NCBI RefSeq assembly: GCF_000341145.1
Contig: NZ_ANBE01000007.1
Coordinates: 90,970-154,969, forward strand
From: Nocardiopsis xinjiangensis YIM 90004
GTDB lineage: Bacteria > Actinomycetota > Actinomycetes > Streptosporangiales > Streptosporangiaceae
DNA: 64,000 bases
Reading direction: 5' to 3'
Part shown: piece after piece, positions 36,005 through 45,191 of the stretch
Layout: each line of letters begins with the position of its first letter
How positions within the stretch are numbered: the first letter of the stretch is position 1
Notes under the pieces: model-generated
Database searches by the model: none
What the model was told of the DNA's origin: nothing
Seen by the model: the letters and a program-made list of their open reading frames with translations, nothing else
Program-made: the position numbers and the translations under genes

Positions 36005-38101
36005 TCAGCTGATCCCTGCCTCGTCCATGCCTCGGAGCTCACGCTTGAGCTCGCCGATCTCGTCACGCAACCGGGCCGCCATCTCGAACTGGAGATCGGA
36101 GGCAGCCTGGTGCATCTGCTCCGAGAGCTGGTCGATGAGCCCGGCCAACTCCGCCCGCGGCATGTTCGACAGGTCCGCGGACCGCTCCCCCATGCCCGGC
36201 ACCGGCGCCTTGGACTCGGCACCCGCGCCCCGGTACCCGGTCGCCATGAGCTCCTCGGTGTCCACGTCCTCCCGGCTCAGGGAGTCCAGGATGTCGGCGA
36301 TCTCCTTGCGCAGCGGCGTGGGGTCGATCCCGTGTTCCTCGTTGTAGGCCAGCTGCTTGGCGCGGCGCCGATCGGTCTCATCGAGGGCCGCACGCATGGA
36401 ATCGGTGACGTTGTCGGCGTACATGTGGACCTGGCCGCCCACGTTGCGCGCCGCACGGCCGATGGTCTGGATCAGGGAGGTCTCCGAACGCAGGAACCCC
36501 TCCTTGTCGGCGTCCAGGATCGCCACCAACGACACCTCCGGCAGGTCCAGACCCTCCCGCAGCAGGTTGATGCCGACCAGGACGTCGTACTCGCCCACAC
36601 GCAGCTCACGCAACAGCTCGACCCGGCGCAAGGTGTCGACCTCGCTGTGCAGGTAACGCACCCGGATCCCGAGCTCGGCGAAGTAATCGGTCAGGTCCTC
36701 CGCCATCTTCTTGGTCAGGGTCGTCACCAGCACACGCTCCCGGCGCCCGGCGCGCTCCTGGATCTCGTGCACCAGATCGTCGATCTGGCCGTCGGTGGGC
36801 TTGACCCGCACCTCGGGGTCGACCAGACCGGTCGGGCGGATGACCTGCTCCACGAGCTCGCCGCCGCCCTGGCGCAGCTCGTAGCGGCCCGGCGTCGCCG
36901 ACAGGTACACCGACTGCCCGATGCGCTCGGTGAACTCCTCCCACTTGAGCGGACGGTTGTCCATCGCCGAGGGCAGACGGAACCCGTGGTCGACCAGAGT
37001 GCGCTTGCGCGCGGCATCGCCCTCATACATCGCGCCGACCTGCGGAACCGTCACGTGCGACTCGTCCAGCACCAGCAGGAAGTCCTCGGGAAAGTAGTCC
37101 AGGAGGGTGTTGGGAGCGCTGCCCGGCTCACGGTCGTCGAAGTGGCGCGAATAGTTCTCGATGCCCGAGCAGGTCCCCAGCTGCTCGATCATCTCCAGAT
37201 CGTGGGTGGTGCGCATCCGCAGCCGTTGGGCCTCCAGCAGCTTGTTCTGCCCCTCGAGCTCGGCCAGACGCTCACCCAGCTCCGCCTCGATCCCGGCGAC
37301 CGCCTTGCGGGTGCGCTCCTCGCCGGCGACGTAGTGCGAAGCCGGGAAGATGAACACGTGGCGGCTCTCGTCCAGGATCTCGCCGGTGAGCGGATGCAGC
37401 GTCATGAGGCGTTCGACCTCGTCACCGAACATCTCGATGCGGATCGCGAGCTCCTCGTAGACCGGGATGATCTCGATCGTGTCCCCGCGCACACGGAACG
37501 TCCCGCGGGTGAAGGCGGTGTCGTTGCGGCTGTACTGCATGTCGACCAGGCGGCGCAGGAGCTCGTCGCGGTCGACCTCCATACCGACCTTGATCTCGGC
37601 CATACGGTCGACGTACTCCTGCGGGGTGCCCAGACCGTAGATGCAAGAGACGGAGGCGACCACGATCGTGTCCCGGCGGGTCAACAGCGAGTTCGTGGCC
37701 GAGTGCCGCAACCGCTCGACCTCGTCGTTGACCGAGGAGTCCTTCTCGATGTAGGTATCGCTCTGGGGGACGTAGGCCTCGGGCTGGTAGTAGTCGTAGT
37801 AGGAGACGAAGTACTCGACGGCGTTGTTGGGCAACATCTGCCGCAGCTCGTTGGCGAACTGTGCGGCCAGCGTCTTGTTCGGCTGCATCACCAGGGTCGG
37901 ACGCTGCAGCTGCTCGACCGTCCAGGCCACCGTCGCGGTCTTACCGGTACCGGTGGCGCCCAACAGCACGGTGTGGTCCTCGCCCGCACGCACCCGCTCA
38001 CGGATCCGCTCGATCGCCTCGGGCTGGTCGCCCGCCGGGCTCATGTCCGAGATGACCTCGAACGGGTCCTCGGAGCGTTTGATGTCGCTGACCGGTCGCA
38101 C
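36005..38101 (-). CDS. uvrB: Excinuclease ABC subunit B
   Basis: 698 residues. GTG 38101 is chosen for GGGAGG five bases upstream and because the usual [16 protein letters not shown] start follows. Walker A GATGTGKT is at 48-55, the beta-hairpin [15 protein letters not shown] inserts between damaged strands, the helicase box [12 protein letters not shown] is present, and a C-terminal UVR motif ([20 protein letters not shown]) binds UvrC. It is central to nucleotide excision repair. Confidence 0.97.
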   Translation of the reverse strand: MRPVSDIKRSEDPFEVISDMSPAGDQPEAIERIRERVRAGEDHTVLLGATGTGKTATVAWTVEQLQRPTLVMQPNKTLAAQFANELRQMLPNNAVEYFVSYYDYYQPEAYVPQSDTYIEKDSSVNDEVERLRHSATNSLLTRRDTIVVASVSCIYGLGTPQEYVDRMAEIKVGMEVDRDELLRRLVDMQYSRNDTAFTRGTFRVRGDTIEIIPVYEELAIRIEMFGDEVERLMTLHPLTGEILDESRHVFIFPASHYVAGEERTRKAVAGIEAELGERLAELEGQNKLLEAQRLRMRTTHDLEMIEQLGTCSGIENYSRHFDDREPGSAPNTLLDYFPEDFLLVLDESHVTVPQVGAMYEGDAARKRTLVDHGFRLPSAMDNRPLKWEEFTERIGQSVYLSATPGRYELRQGGGELVEQVIRPTGLVDPEVRVKPTDGQIDDLVHEIQERAGRRERVLVTTLTKKMAEDLTDYFAELGIRVRYLHSEVDTLRRVELLRELRVGEYDVLVGINLLREGLDLPEVSLVAILDADKEGFLRSETSLIQTIGRAARNVGGQVHMYADNVTDSMRAALDETDRRRAKQLAYNEEHGIDPTPLRKEIADILDSLSREDVDTEELMATGYRGAGAESKAPVPGMGERSADLSNMPRAELAGLIDQLSEQMHQAASDLQFEMAARLRDEIGELKRELRGMDEAGIS

Positions 38102-38484
38102 TTGGGCCTCCCATCGGAACCTCGGGGCCCGTCCACCCGCCCGGCAGACCTCCCCCACACCCGTTCAACGCTACCGACCCCCGGTGACAATCCCGCCGTC
38201 CGCGCAGGACCGAAGCCAACGCGACACCTGCCGACGCCCCGAATCAGACATTCTCCCCAGCGATAAACCACGTCAACCCGAATTTCAACAAACACACAAA
38301 TCACCATTAACACAAACATGAATGTGGACGTGAATGCGACCCGGACCACCTTTCGCAGGAAAACCCGAAGAGGTCGGAGCCGGCAAAGTCGCCTGATCCT
38401 GCTGCATTGAACGGAGAACAGCCATAGTTTTCTTTTTGGCTGCCGCAGAAAAGGCGGATCCAACCGAAGAGAGAGGTTCCGGTT
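38102..38484. other. AT-richer intergenic region before the lasso remnant
   Basis: About 380 bases between uvrB and the lasso precursor remnant. The part from 38230 to 38470 has clearly lower GC than the surroundings, as expected for a cluster promoter or for foreign DNA. I see no gene and no confident -35/-10 pair. Confidence 0.5.
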
Positions 38485-38661
38485 ATGGACAAGCCCGTGT
38501 ACGAAACCCCGTCCATCGATGAGGCCGGCGACTTCCTGGAGGTCACCGGGGCGCTCGTCAACAGCGGTCCTTTCCCGGATCCTTCGTGGTCCTGCCCGAC
38601 ACGGAGGTGGACACGACAGCGGTGCACAAGGCCTTCACCGACGGCCCGACCACGGTCCTGA
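38485..38661 (+). pseudogene. Lasso-peptide precursor leader fused to cyclase DNA
   Basis: From ATG 38485, preceded by a purine-rich GAAGAGAGAGG, the first ~22 residues read MDKPVYETPSIDEAGDFLEV-T-G. This contains the lasso leader signature Y-x-x-P-x-(L/I)-x3-G-x-F-x4-T. After Thr21-Gly22 the codons ALVNSGPFPDPSW have no Asp/Glu at ring position 7-9. The frame then reads cyclase-gene DNA out of phase to a stop at 38661. The core's end and the spacer to the cyclase gene appear deleted. Confidence 0.72.
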
Positions 38662-39208
38662 AACACCCCAGCGGTCGACCCTGGATCGTCGGGAACCTCG
38701 TCCCGGACCAGCTGCGGGCTTCGGACGAAGGACATCTCAAGTGGGCGCTGATCGGGGATGCAGGATCGGCCCCCCGGCCGACCAGATACTTCGGATGCAC
38801 AGACGTGATGTCCGAGACCCTCGAGATCCCTGGAAGCTTCCACGCGATCGCGGCACAACACGGTGAAGTCGCCGCCCGAGGGACCGTCGCCGGCACTCGC
38901 GCTCTCTTCTGGGCCGAGCTCGACGGTACGCCGTTGACCAGTGATCGGGCGGACCTGCTCGCGGAGATCACCGATGCTCCCCTGGACGACACAGCACTGG
39001 CGCTGCGCTCGCTCGAGTTCCTACCGCTTCTCTTCGGAGAGTGCCGCCCTGGTCCGGGGTGCGAGCGGTTCCAGGAGGACGCTACGCCCGTATCGACGGG
39101 ACAAGCATGAGCCTCCCTGAATGGTGGCACCATCCGCGAGGTCGGCAGAGCCTCGCCGACGGTTCGGCGGCCTTCCGCGATGCGCTCCGGGACGCGGTCG
39201 CCGCGCGC
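38586..39208 (+). pseudogene. Broken lasso cyclase (asparagine-synthetase-like)
   Basis: The N-terminal glutaminase-like domain of lasso cyclases is recognisable: VVLPDTEVD, HPSGRPWIVGN, SFHAIAAQHGEVAARGTVAG, then ALRSLEFLPLLFGE. At about 39039 the frame must slip by -1, after which WSGVRAVPGGRYARIDG, SLPEWWHH and AFRDALRDAVAAR continue the same protein. Similarity stops at about 39208, before the ATP-binding asparagine-synthetase half. The gene has thus lost its 3' half and carries at least one frameshift, so it is inactive. No leader-peptidase or RRE genes are nearby. Confidence 0.72.
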
Positions 39209-39386
39209 TGGAGCTCGCACGGGAAGCGGTCCTGGCGAGGTGGGGCCTCGTCGGCCCTGTCTTCTGCCTGGCGGCAGTCGTCATTTCCGCGCTGCTGTGC
39301 GTGGCTTCGAGCGTGTTGTCGGAACACAAGGGTGAGACGCCTGGCTGAGGGGGACACGCAACCCGTTCCCCCTCAGCCAGTGGCCA
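39209..39386 (+). other. Debris with a possible membrane-protein tail
   Basis: One frame ending at 39348 encodes a single hydrophobic helix (GPVFCLAAVVISALLCVASS) after the cyclase similarity ends. It may be the 3' end of another deleted gene joined here. Nothing else is visible before the convergent ABC permease. Confidence 0.3.
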
Positions 39387-40118
39387 CTACAGGTCCCGGT
39401 GGCGGAAACGGAACACGGCGGCCGCCAGGAGCACACCAGCGAAAACGGCGAAATACAGCAGCGCCCACCCAGGAGACAAGGCTTCGGGGTCGTCGTCGAA
39501 GACGAACTGATCCGCCGCCATGAACGGCAGTACCACCTCGACCGCTTCGCCGATGACGGGCAGTCCGGCGATGAGGTTCTCGATGAGGATCGGCCACAGC
39601 AGGAGCAGGACCATGGCGGGGGCCGACCGTTCGAGGAAGGTCCCCACGGCGATACCGATGAGGGCCGCGATCGGGTAGAGGACGGTGGCGGCCAGGACGA
39701 TCCGGTACTGCTCGGCTCCGGCCAGGCTCAGGTCCGGGCCGTCACCGCCCTGGAGCAGAACGGCGATCGCCCAGGACACCGTGCCCGCGGCCAGACCCAC
39801 CGGGACCGCCGATGCCGCCGCGACCGCAGCCTTGCTCACGATCAGGCGCCACCGTGAGGGATCCGCCAGGACGGAGTAGGCCACGGAGCCGCTCTGCAGC
39901 TCGGAGGTCATCATCAGGACACCGGCGACCCCGACGAACGGCATCCCGAACCGGTACCCCCACTGACTGGTCTCCAGGTCCTGGGGGAACTCCGAGAGAC
40001 CGAACAGGACGGCCGAGAACAGCCACGGGACCAGGAGCCCCGCAGCCAAGCACCAGAGGAAGGCTTTCGACCCCAGGGACTTGGCGCTCTCGGCGCGAGT
40101 GTTGTCGAGAAGGGTCAT
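39387..40118 (-). CDS. ABC-2 type transporter permease
   Basis: 243 residues with about six membrane spans. The layout (short cytoplasmic start, TM1 near 21-41, MMTSELQSGSVAYSVLADPSR loop, closely spaced later spans) fits ABC-2 permeases of small-molecule or peptide exporters. The start overlaps the ATPase stop by 4 bases (ATGA), so the two genes form one exporter. It faces the lasso remnant convergently and could be its former export or immunity pump, but such pumps are also common alone. Confidence 0.85.
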   Translation of the reverse strand: MTLLDNTRAESAKSLGSKAFLWCLAAGLLVPWLFSAVLFGLSEFPQDLETSQWGYRFGMPFVGVAGVLMMTSELQSGSVAYSVLADPSRWRLIVSKAAVAAASAVPVGLAAGTVSWAIAVLLQGGDGPDLSLAGAEQYRIVLAATVLYPIAALIGIAVGTFLERSAPAMVLLLLWPILIENLIAGLPVIGEAVEVVLPFMAADQFVFDDDPEALSPGWALLYFAVFAGVLLAAAVFRFRHRDL

Positions 40119-41014
40119 GTGTCACGCTCCGCATCCTCACCGCCGGTCAGGGCCAGGAAAGCCTCTTCGAGGGAGCCCGTCCTCTCGAAGAGCTCGAGGA
40201 CGACGAGCCCGTGGGAGAAGGCGGTGTCGCCGACCGTGTCGCAATCGGGGGTGTCGACCTTCAGGTACGCACCGTCCGGGCTGGATCCCACCCCCCGGTC
40301 AGCCAGCCGCGCGGCCAAGGCGGCGTTGTCACTGGTTCGCGCGAGCACATGGTGGCCCAACACATCGCTGAGCAGGAGCTCGGGAACGGTCTGGGTGATG
40401 AGGCGGCCGTGCCCGATCACCACGAGCTCGTCGGCGATCTGGGACAGCTCGTCGAGCAGGTGGCTGGACAGCAACACCGTGCGCCCCTCGTCAGCCAGGC
40501 CGCGGAGCAGGTTGCGGATCCAGATGATCCCTTCCGGGTCGAGCCCGTTGACCGGCTCGTCGAGCACGACGATCCGCGGATCACCGAGCAGGGCAACAGC
40601 CAGTCCCAGGCGCTGGCGCATCCCCAGGGAGAACGCGCCGATCTTCTTGCGTGCGGCGCCGGCCAGCCCGACCTGTTCCAGCACCTGCGGCCCCCGGCCG
40701 GGGTCGATGCGGTTGGACCGTGCCAGCCATCCCAGGAAATGCGCCGAGGTCTGCTGGGTGGGCAGCGACTCGGCGTCGATCATGGATCCGACCGTGTGCA
40801 GGGGGCGAGGGATCTCGCGGTAGGGGCGGCCGTCGAGGGTGGCAGTTCCGCGATCGGCCTTCTGCAGGCCCAGGAGGATCCGCAGGGTCGTGGACTTGCC
40901 GGCGCCGTTGGGTCCGAGGAACCCGGTGACCTTCCCTTCGGCGGCGGTGAAGGACAGGCCGTCGACAGCGGTGTGATCTCCGTAATGTTTTGTCAGGTCG
41001 GCTATGTTGATCAT
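40115..41014 (-). CDS. ABC transporter ATP-binding protein
   Basis: 299 residues from ATG 41014. Walker A is GFLGPNGAGKSTTLRILLG, the signature is FSLGMRQRLGLAVALLGDPR and Walker B IVVLDEPVNGLDPEG, followed by the switch His in LLSSHLLDEL. The ~80-residue C-terminal extension is typical of BcrA/drug-export ATPases. It works with the overlapping ABC-2 permease. The promoter should lie in the 348-bp region upstream. Confidence 0.93.
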   Translation of the reverse strand: MINIADLTKHYGDHTAVDGLSFTAAEGKVTGFLGPNGAGKSTTLRILLGLQKADRGTATLDGRPYREIPRPLHTVGSMIDAESLPTQQTSAHFLGWLARSNRIDPGRGPQVLEQVGLAGAARKKIGAFSLGMRQRLGLAVALLGDPRIVVLDEPVNGLDPEGIIWIRNLLRGLADEGRTVLLSSHLLDELSQIADELVVIGHGRLITQTVPELLLSDVLGHHVLARTSDNAALAARLADRGVGSSPDGAYLKVDTPDCDTVGDTAFSHGLVVLELFERTGSLEEAFLALTGGEDAERDT

Positions 41015-41362
41015 CGTTGAATGACAAACCTCGTCTTCGGGACTGTGCCATGGGAATTGGGCACCGAACCGCTCCGAAGACTCGAGGGCCAGGGCGAATT
41101 ATTCATGATTCATGGAGCTTCACTTCTCCGGCGCGGTGATCCCCGAGACAACAAGTTCCCTCCGGGCCGCCGGAGCAACCCCCAGGCGCCACCTTTTTAC
41201 GACAAGGCCATATTTTTCTGCGCGCGCCCCGGACAGGCCGGATCAGAGAAAGGGAACGACCACTTCACCCCCATGCAGGCGCCCCGGGCGAAAAGGGAGG
41301 CCGAGCCGCACCCGCACAGGCGGCGGATCCGGCCGGGCACACACCGAACAGGGTTCAGGGGA
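41015..41362. other. Intergenic region between ABC genes and coaE
   Basis: About 350 bases with patches of lower GC (around 41085-41125 and 41195-41225). It probably holds the ABC operon promoter. No gene-like frame or strong hairpin is seen. Confidence 0.4.
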
Positions 41363-41965
41363 TCACTGCGCCCGGGCCGACAGCTCCCGCCACAGTTCGG
41401 CCACACGGGCCCTCAGCTCGTCCCGGCTCCCGGAGTTGTCCACCACCAGGTCGGCCGCGGCCAGACGGGTGTCCCGGTCGGCCTGGGCCCGGATCCGGGC
41501 CCGCACCTGCTCGCGCGGCATCCCCCGGTTCAGGGCGACCCGCTCCACCCGCACCTCGTCGGGGGCGTCCACGACCACGACCACGTCGTACAGGGACCCC
41601 AGGCCGTTCTCCACCAGCAGGGGCACATCGTAGACCACGACCTTGGTGTCGGCCGCCAGAGCCTCCTCCATGAGCTGCCCGCTGCGCTCGCCGACCCGCG
41701 GGTGCACGATCGCGTTGAGCCTGGCGAGCCGCTCCTGGTCGGCGAAGACGATCTCCCCGAGCACGGCCCGGTCGAGGCCGCCGTCCTCGGCCAGGACCCG
41801 TTCGCCGAACTCCTCGACCACTTCGGACAGGCCGGGGGTACCCGGCTCCACGACCTGCCGGGCGATGGCGTCGGCGTCGATCACCGCCGCCCCGTAGGAA
41901 GAGAGTTCGGCCGAGACCGCACTCTTGCCCGAGCCGATGCCGCCTGTGAGTCCCACTTTGAGCAT
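41363..41965 (-). CDS. coaE: Dephospho-CoA kinase
   Basis: 200 residues from ATG 41965. P-loop [20 protein letters not shown] at the N-terminus, [19 protein letters not shown] (catalytic Asp), HPRVGERS and [14 protein letters not shown] follow. It makes CoA from dephospho-CoA. Position near rpsA is the normal actinobacterial order. Confidence 0.96.
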   Translation of the reverse strand: MLKVGLTGGIGSGKSAVSAELSSYGAAVIDADAIARQVVEPGTPGLSEVVEEFGERVLAEDGGLDRAVLGEIVFADQERLARLNAIVHPRVGERSGQLMEEALAADTKVVVYDVPLLVENGLGSLYDVVVVVDAPDEVRVERVALNRGMPREQVRARIRAQADRDTRLAAADLVVDNSGSRDELRARVAELWRELSARAQ

Positions 41966-42051
41966 GACAAGACCCTAGGGCATGGGGTTCCGGCGATTCG
42001 GACGTGCCCGGGAGGGCAGTGGTGTGACCTCGGTCGCGCCGCCCCGGAAGA

Positions 42052-42549
42052 TCAGAGCTCCTTGCGCATGTGCACCATCACCAGGTGGTCGGCGATGCGT
42101 TCGCGGGAGGTCTCGACGAGCCCGAGGCTGCGGTACAGGCGCATCTGTGCGGCATCGTGCGCACCTGCCGACAGCGTCAGGGAGGTCGGCGCCGGGTCAT
42201 GGGCGCGGGCCCGTTGCTCGGCCTCCTCCAGGAGCGTGCGGGCGATTCCGAGGCCCCGCAGGTCGGGGGCGACGGCCAACCGGCTCAGCACCGCGCCGGG
42301 GCCGAGGAAACGCAAGCGCACCGACCCTGCCATGCGGGATCCGGACACGGCGCACAGCACGAGGGTGTCGGCGTCGCCCAGCAGGGTGCGCACCCGGTCC
42401 AGGCTCTCGGTCAGCGGCAGGGTGAAGGGGTCGCCGAAGGCCTGGGCCTCGTCGACGAAAGCCGCGCGTTGGAGGGTGAAGAGCTCCCCCGCGTCGTCGG
42501 GCCCGGCGGGGCGCAGGGTCGGGTCGGGGGTGGTCGCGGGTGTGCTCAT
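42052..42549 (-). CDS. GNAT-family acetyltransferase
   Basis: 165 residues from ATG 42549. An N-terminal LRPAGPDDAGELFTLQRAAF, the strand pair SVRLRFLGPGAVLSRLAVAP and the acetyl-CoA loop RGLGIARTLLEEAE give a standard GNAT fold. It ends with LYRSLGLVETSRERI. Substrate unknown. It lies between the rpsA terminator and coaE. Confidence 0.88.
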   Translation of the reverse strand: MSTPATTPDPTLRPAGPDDAGELFTLQRAAFVDEAQAFGDPFTLPLTESLDRVRTLLGDADTLVLCAVSGSRMAGSVRLRFLGPGAVLSRLAVAPDLRGLGIARTLLEEAEQRARAHDPAPTSLTLSAGAHDAAQMRLYRSLGLVETSRERIADHLVMVHMRKEL

Positions 42550-42619
42550 GGTCCGAGCCTAGGGCCGAGCAGGCCTGCGCGGCCCGCGTTGCGCGCCCGT
42601 GCGTCGGGCCGTGGACACG

Positions 42620-42655
42620 GCGAAGGGCCGCCCCCGTGTGGGGACGGCCCTTCGC
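42620..42655. terminator. rpsA terminator hairpin
   Basis: An 11-bp perfect outer stem (GCGAAGGGCCG with CGGCCCTTCGC) continues through a C/G-rich inner stem, about 60 bases after the rpsA stop. It has strong GC character without a T-tract, as usual for this genome. Confidence 0.7.
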
Positions 42656-42714
42656 GGCGTGTTCGAAGGCCCCGGGAGGGACCGTCCGTTCAGGCCTCAG
42701 TCACCTGCGGCTGC

Positions 42715-44229
42715 TCAGGCTTCGCCGCCGGCGAGCTTCTCGCGGAGTGCGGCCAGGGCCTCGTCGGAAGCCAGGGCACCGCTGGAAGTGGGCTCCGCCG
42801 GGGCCGGCTGAGAACCGCCGCCGCCACCGCCGTTGCCACCACCGCTCTCGGTGTACTCTTCCTCTTCCTCCACGGCCGGGGCGTTTGCGGCGTCGGCCTC
42901 GGCCGCACGCGCCTCCTCGACCTGCTTGCGGTGCGCCTCGAAGCGGGCCTGCGCCTCGGCGTAGTTGCGCTCCCACTCGTCACGCTGAGTCTCGAAGCCC
43001 TCGAGCCACTCGCCGCTCTCGGGGTCGAAGCCCTCGGGGTACTTGTAGTTGCCCTGCTCGTCGTAGTCGGCGGCCATGCCGTACAGGGTCGGGTCGAAGT
43101 CCACCTGGTCGGGCGAGACGGCCTCGTTGGCCTGCTTCAGCGAGAGGCTGATGCGACGGCGGTCGAGGTCGATGTCGATGATCTTGACGAAGATCTCGGT
43201 GCCGACCTGGACGACCTGCTCGGGCACCTCGACGTGGCGCTCGGCCAGCTCGGAGATGTGGACCAGGCCCTCGATGCCCTCCTCGACGCGCACGAACGCA
43301 CCGAACGGAACCAGCTTGGTGACCTTGCCGGGAACGACCTGGCCGATCTGGTGCGTGCGGGCGAACTGCTGCCAGGGGTCCTCCTGCGTCGCCTTGAGCG
43401 ACAGGGAGACACGCTCGCGCTCCATGTCCACGTCGAGAACCTCGACGGTGACCTCCTGGCCGACCTCGACGACCTCGCTGGGGTGGTCGATGTGCTTCCA
43501 GGAGAGCTCGGAGACGTGGACCAGACCGTCGACGCCACCCAGGTCCACGAAGGCACCGAAGTTGACGATCGAGGAGACGACGCCCTTGCGGATCTGGCCC
43601 TTCTGGAGGGTGTTGAGGAAGGTCTGGCGGACCTCGGACTGGGTCTGCTCGAGCCAGGCACGGCGGGACAGGACCACGTTGTTGCGGTTCTTGTCCAGCT
43701 CGATGATCTTGGCCTCGAGCTCACGGCCCACGTAGGGCTGCAGGTCGCGAACGCGGCGCATCTCGACCAGGGAGGCCGGCAGGAAGCCACGGAGGCCGAT
43801 GTCGAGGATGAGACCACCCTTGACGACCTCGATGACAGTGCCGGTGACGACGCCGTCCTCTTCCTTGATCTTCTCGATCGTGCCCCAGGCGCGCTCGTAC
43901 TGGGCGCGCTTCTTGGACAGGATCAGGCGGCCTTCCTTGTCCTCCTTCTGGAGAACGAGGGCTTCGACCTGGTCGCCGACGGCGACGACCTCGCTCGGGT
44001 CGACGTCGTGCTTGATCGAGAGTTCACGTGAAGGAATCACACCCTCGGTCTTGTAGCCGATGTCGAGCAAGACCTCGTCTCGATCGACCTTCACGATGGT
44101 GCCCTCAACGATGTCGCCGTCGTTGAAGTACTTGATAGTCTCGTCGATCGCTGCGAGGAAGGCTTCCTCGGACCCGATGTCGTCGACCGCTACCTGGGGT
44201 GTCGAGGTGGCCTCGGTGCTGCTCGTCAT
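42715..44229 (-). CDS. rpsA: 30S ribosomal protein S1
   Basis: 504 residues from ATG 44229. Four S1 RNA-binding repeats are clear, each with a GxVxxIxxxGAFVxL or related core: about 36-105, 122-190, 208-279 and 293-365. The C-terminal ~140 residues are acidic, then Gly-rich (TESGGGNGGGGGGSQ) before a short conserved end. S1 recruits mRNA to the 30S subunit. A good promoter lies about 225 bases upstream. Confidence 0.97.
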   Translation of the reverse strand: MTSSTEATSTPQVAVDDIGSEEAFLAAIDETIKYFNDGDIVEGTIVKVDRDEVLLDIGYKTEGVIPSRELSIKHDVDPSEVVAVGDQVEALVLQKEDKEGRLILSKKRAQYERAWGTIEKIKEEDGVVTGTVIEVVKGGLILDIGLRGFLPASLVEMRRVRDLQPYVGRELEAKIIELDKNRNNVVLSRRAWLEQTQSEVRQTFLNTLQKGQIRKGVVSSIVNFGAFVDLGGVDGLVHVSELSWKHIDHPSEVVEVGQEVTVEVLDVDMERERVSLSLKATQEDPWQQFARTHQIGQVVPGKVTKLVPFGAFVRVEEGIEGLVHISELAERHVEVPEQVVQVGTEIFVKIIDIDLDRRRISLSLKQANEAVSPDQVDFDPTLYGMAADYDEQGNYKYPEGFDPESGEWLEGFETQRDEWERNYAEAQARFEAHRKQVEEARAAEADAANAPAVEEEEEYTESGGGNGGGGGGSQPAPAEPTSSGALASDEALAALREKLAGGEA

Positions 44230-44684
44230 GTGTGGGTGGACTCCGGATACGGACAGGTTCAGGAAATGGGCACGTGGTGGGTCCGAGCCCGTCGATCCGT
44301 CATTCCAGAAAGTAGGGAGCAGGGCCACATACGGAACGAGCCGATCCGTGGCCGCCAGCCGCCGGGTCCAGGAGTGGTGACCGAACGGTGCAGCCCCTCC
44401 GTCCCCACGTCAAGGAGACGGTGACGCACGCACGAACCCACAACGCTTCGACCAGAGTATGAGATATGGGTGTCCTGGTCAATCGGAACCCCGGGCCGCC
44501 AACCCGACGAACGCCGCAATGAGCGCAACTTACCGGAGCCCGAACGCTGAGTTCAAGCGTCCCGCGTGCTGATCCCCGCACACTCGGTACGCCCCACCTG
44601 CCCCTGGACCGTGACCGGCCCACGGCTGCCCCGGTCACGGACACGCCCGGACTACCGGAGAGGAACGGGCCGTTGCGGCCGAAG
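44230..44684. other. Long rpsA leader and intergenic region
   Basis: A 455-bp gap between arfB and rpsA. It contains the putative rpsA promoter, giving an untranslated leader of roughly 220 bases, long enough for autoregulation by S1. No gene is seen. Confidence 0.55.
44454..44482 (-). promoter_or_regulatory. Putative rpsA promoter
   Basis: On the minus strand TTGACC (44477-44482) and TACTCT (44454-44459) are separated by exactly 17 bases. Confidence 0.55.
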
Positions 44685-45125
44685 TCACTCCTGGGCCGGA
44701 CGCGACCGGGTCCGTTTCAGTTCGCCGCGCCGGCGCTTGTCGTCCATACGCCGGCGACGCGCGGACCGGCTCGGTCTCGACGCACGCCGCTGACGCGGGG
44801 GCGGCGCCGTGGCATCGGCCAGCAGCGCCGCCATACGCTCACGCGCCTCGTCCCGGTTACGGGCCTGCGAACGGTGTTCCTGGGCACTGACACTCAGCAC
44901 CCCGCCGCTCAACCGGGCCGAGAGCCGCTCCAGAGCCCGTTCACGCCGTGTCCGCCCCAGCCCCGCGCACTCGGTCAGGTCCACCGACAGGGTCACCCGG
45001 GTCGCCGAGGTGTTGACGTGCTGACCGCCCGGACCGGAAGAACGGCTGAAACGCCATTCCAGGTCGGAGGCGGGAACGGTCACCGAGCCGAAGGTCAGAT
45101 CCTTCTCCCCCGGGTTCGTACTCAC
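44685..45125 (-). CDS. arfB: Peptidyl-tRNA hydrolase ArfB-like (YaeJ family)
   Basis: 146 residues from GTG 45125 with GGAGGGG 7 bases upstream. The class I release-factor core is present: LEWRFSRSSGPGGQHVNTSA contains the catalytic GGQ, followed by TRVTLSVDL. The tail is strongly basic (PSRSARRRRMDDKRRRGELK), as needed to enter the empty mRNA channel. It rescues ribosomes stalled without a stop codon. It lies just downstream of polA. Confidence 0.92.
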   Translation of the reverse strand: MSTNPGEKDLTFGSVTVPASDLEWRFSRSSGPGGQHVNTSATRVTLSVDLTECAGLGRTRRERALERLSARLSGGVLSVSAQEHRSQARNRDEARERMAALLADATAPPPRQRRASRPSRSARRRRMDDKRRRGELKRTRSRPAQE

Positions 45126-45191
45126 CGCTGTCCCCTCCTGCTTCCGTGTCCGTGCACTCACGCGCGTGTGCGGCGTGCGACCGCTGCCCGG

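Noticed and set aside
38485-38661. Functional lasso precursor
   Set aside because: The leader is good but the core lacks an Asp/Glu at ring positions 7-9 and reads into cyclase DNA out of frame.
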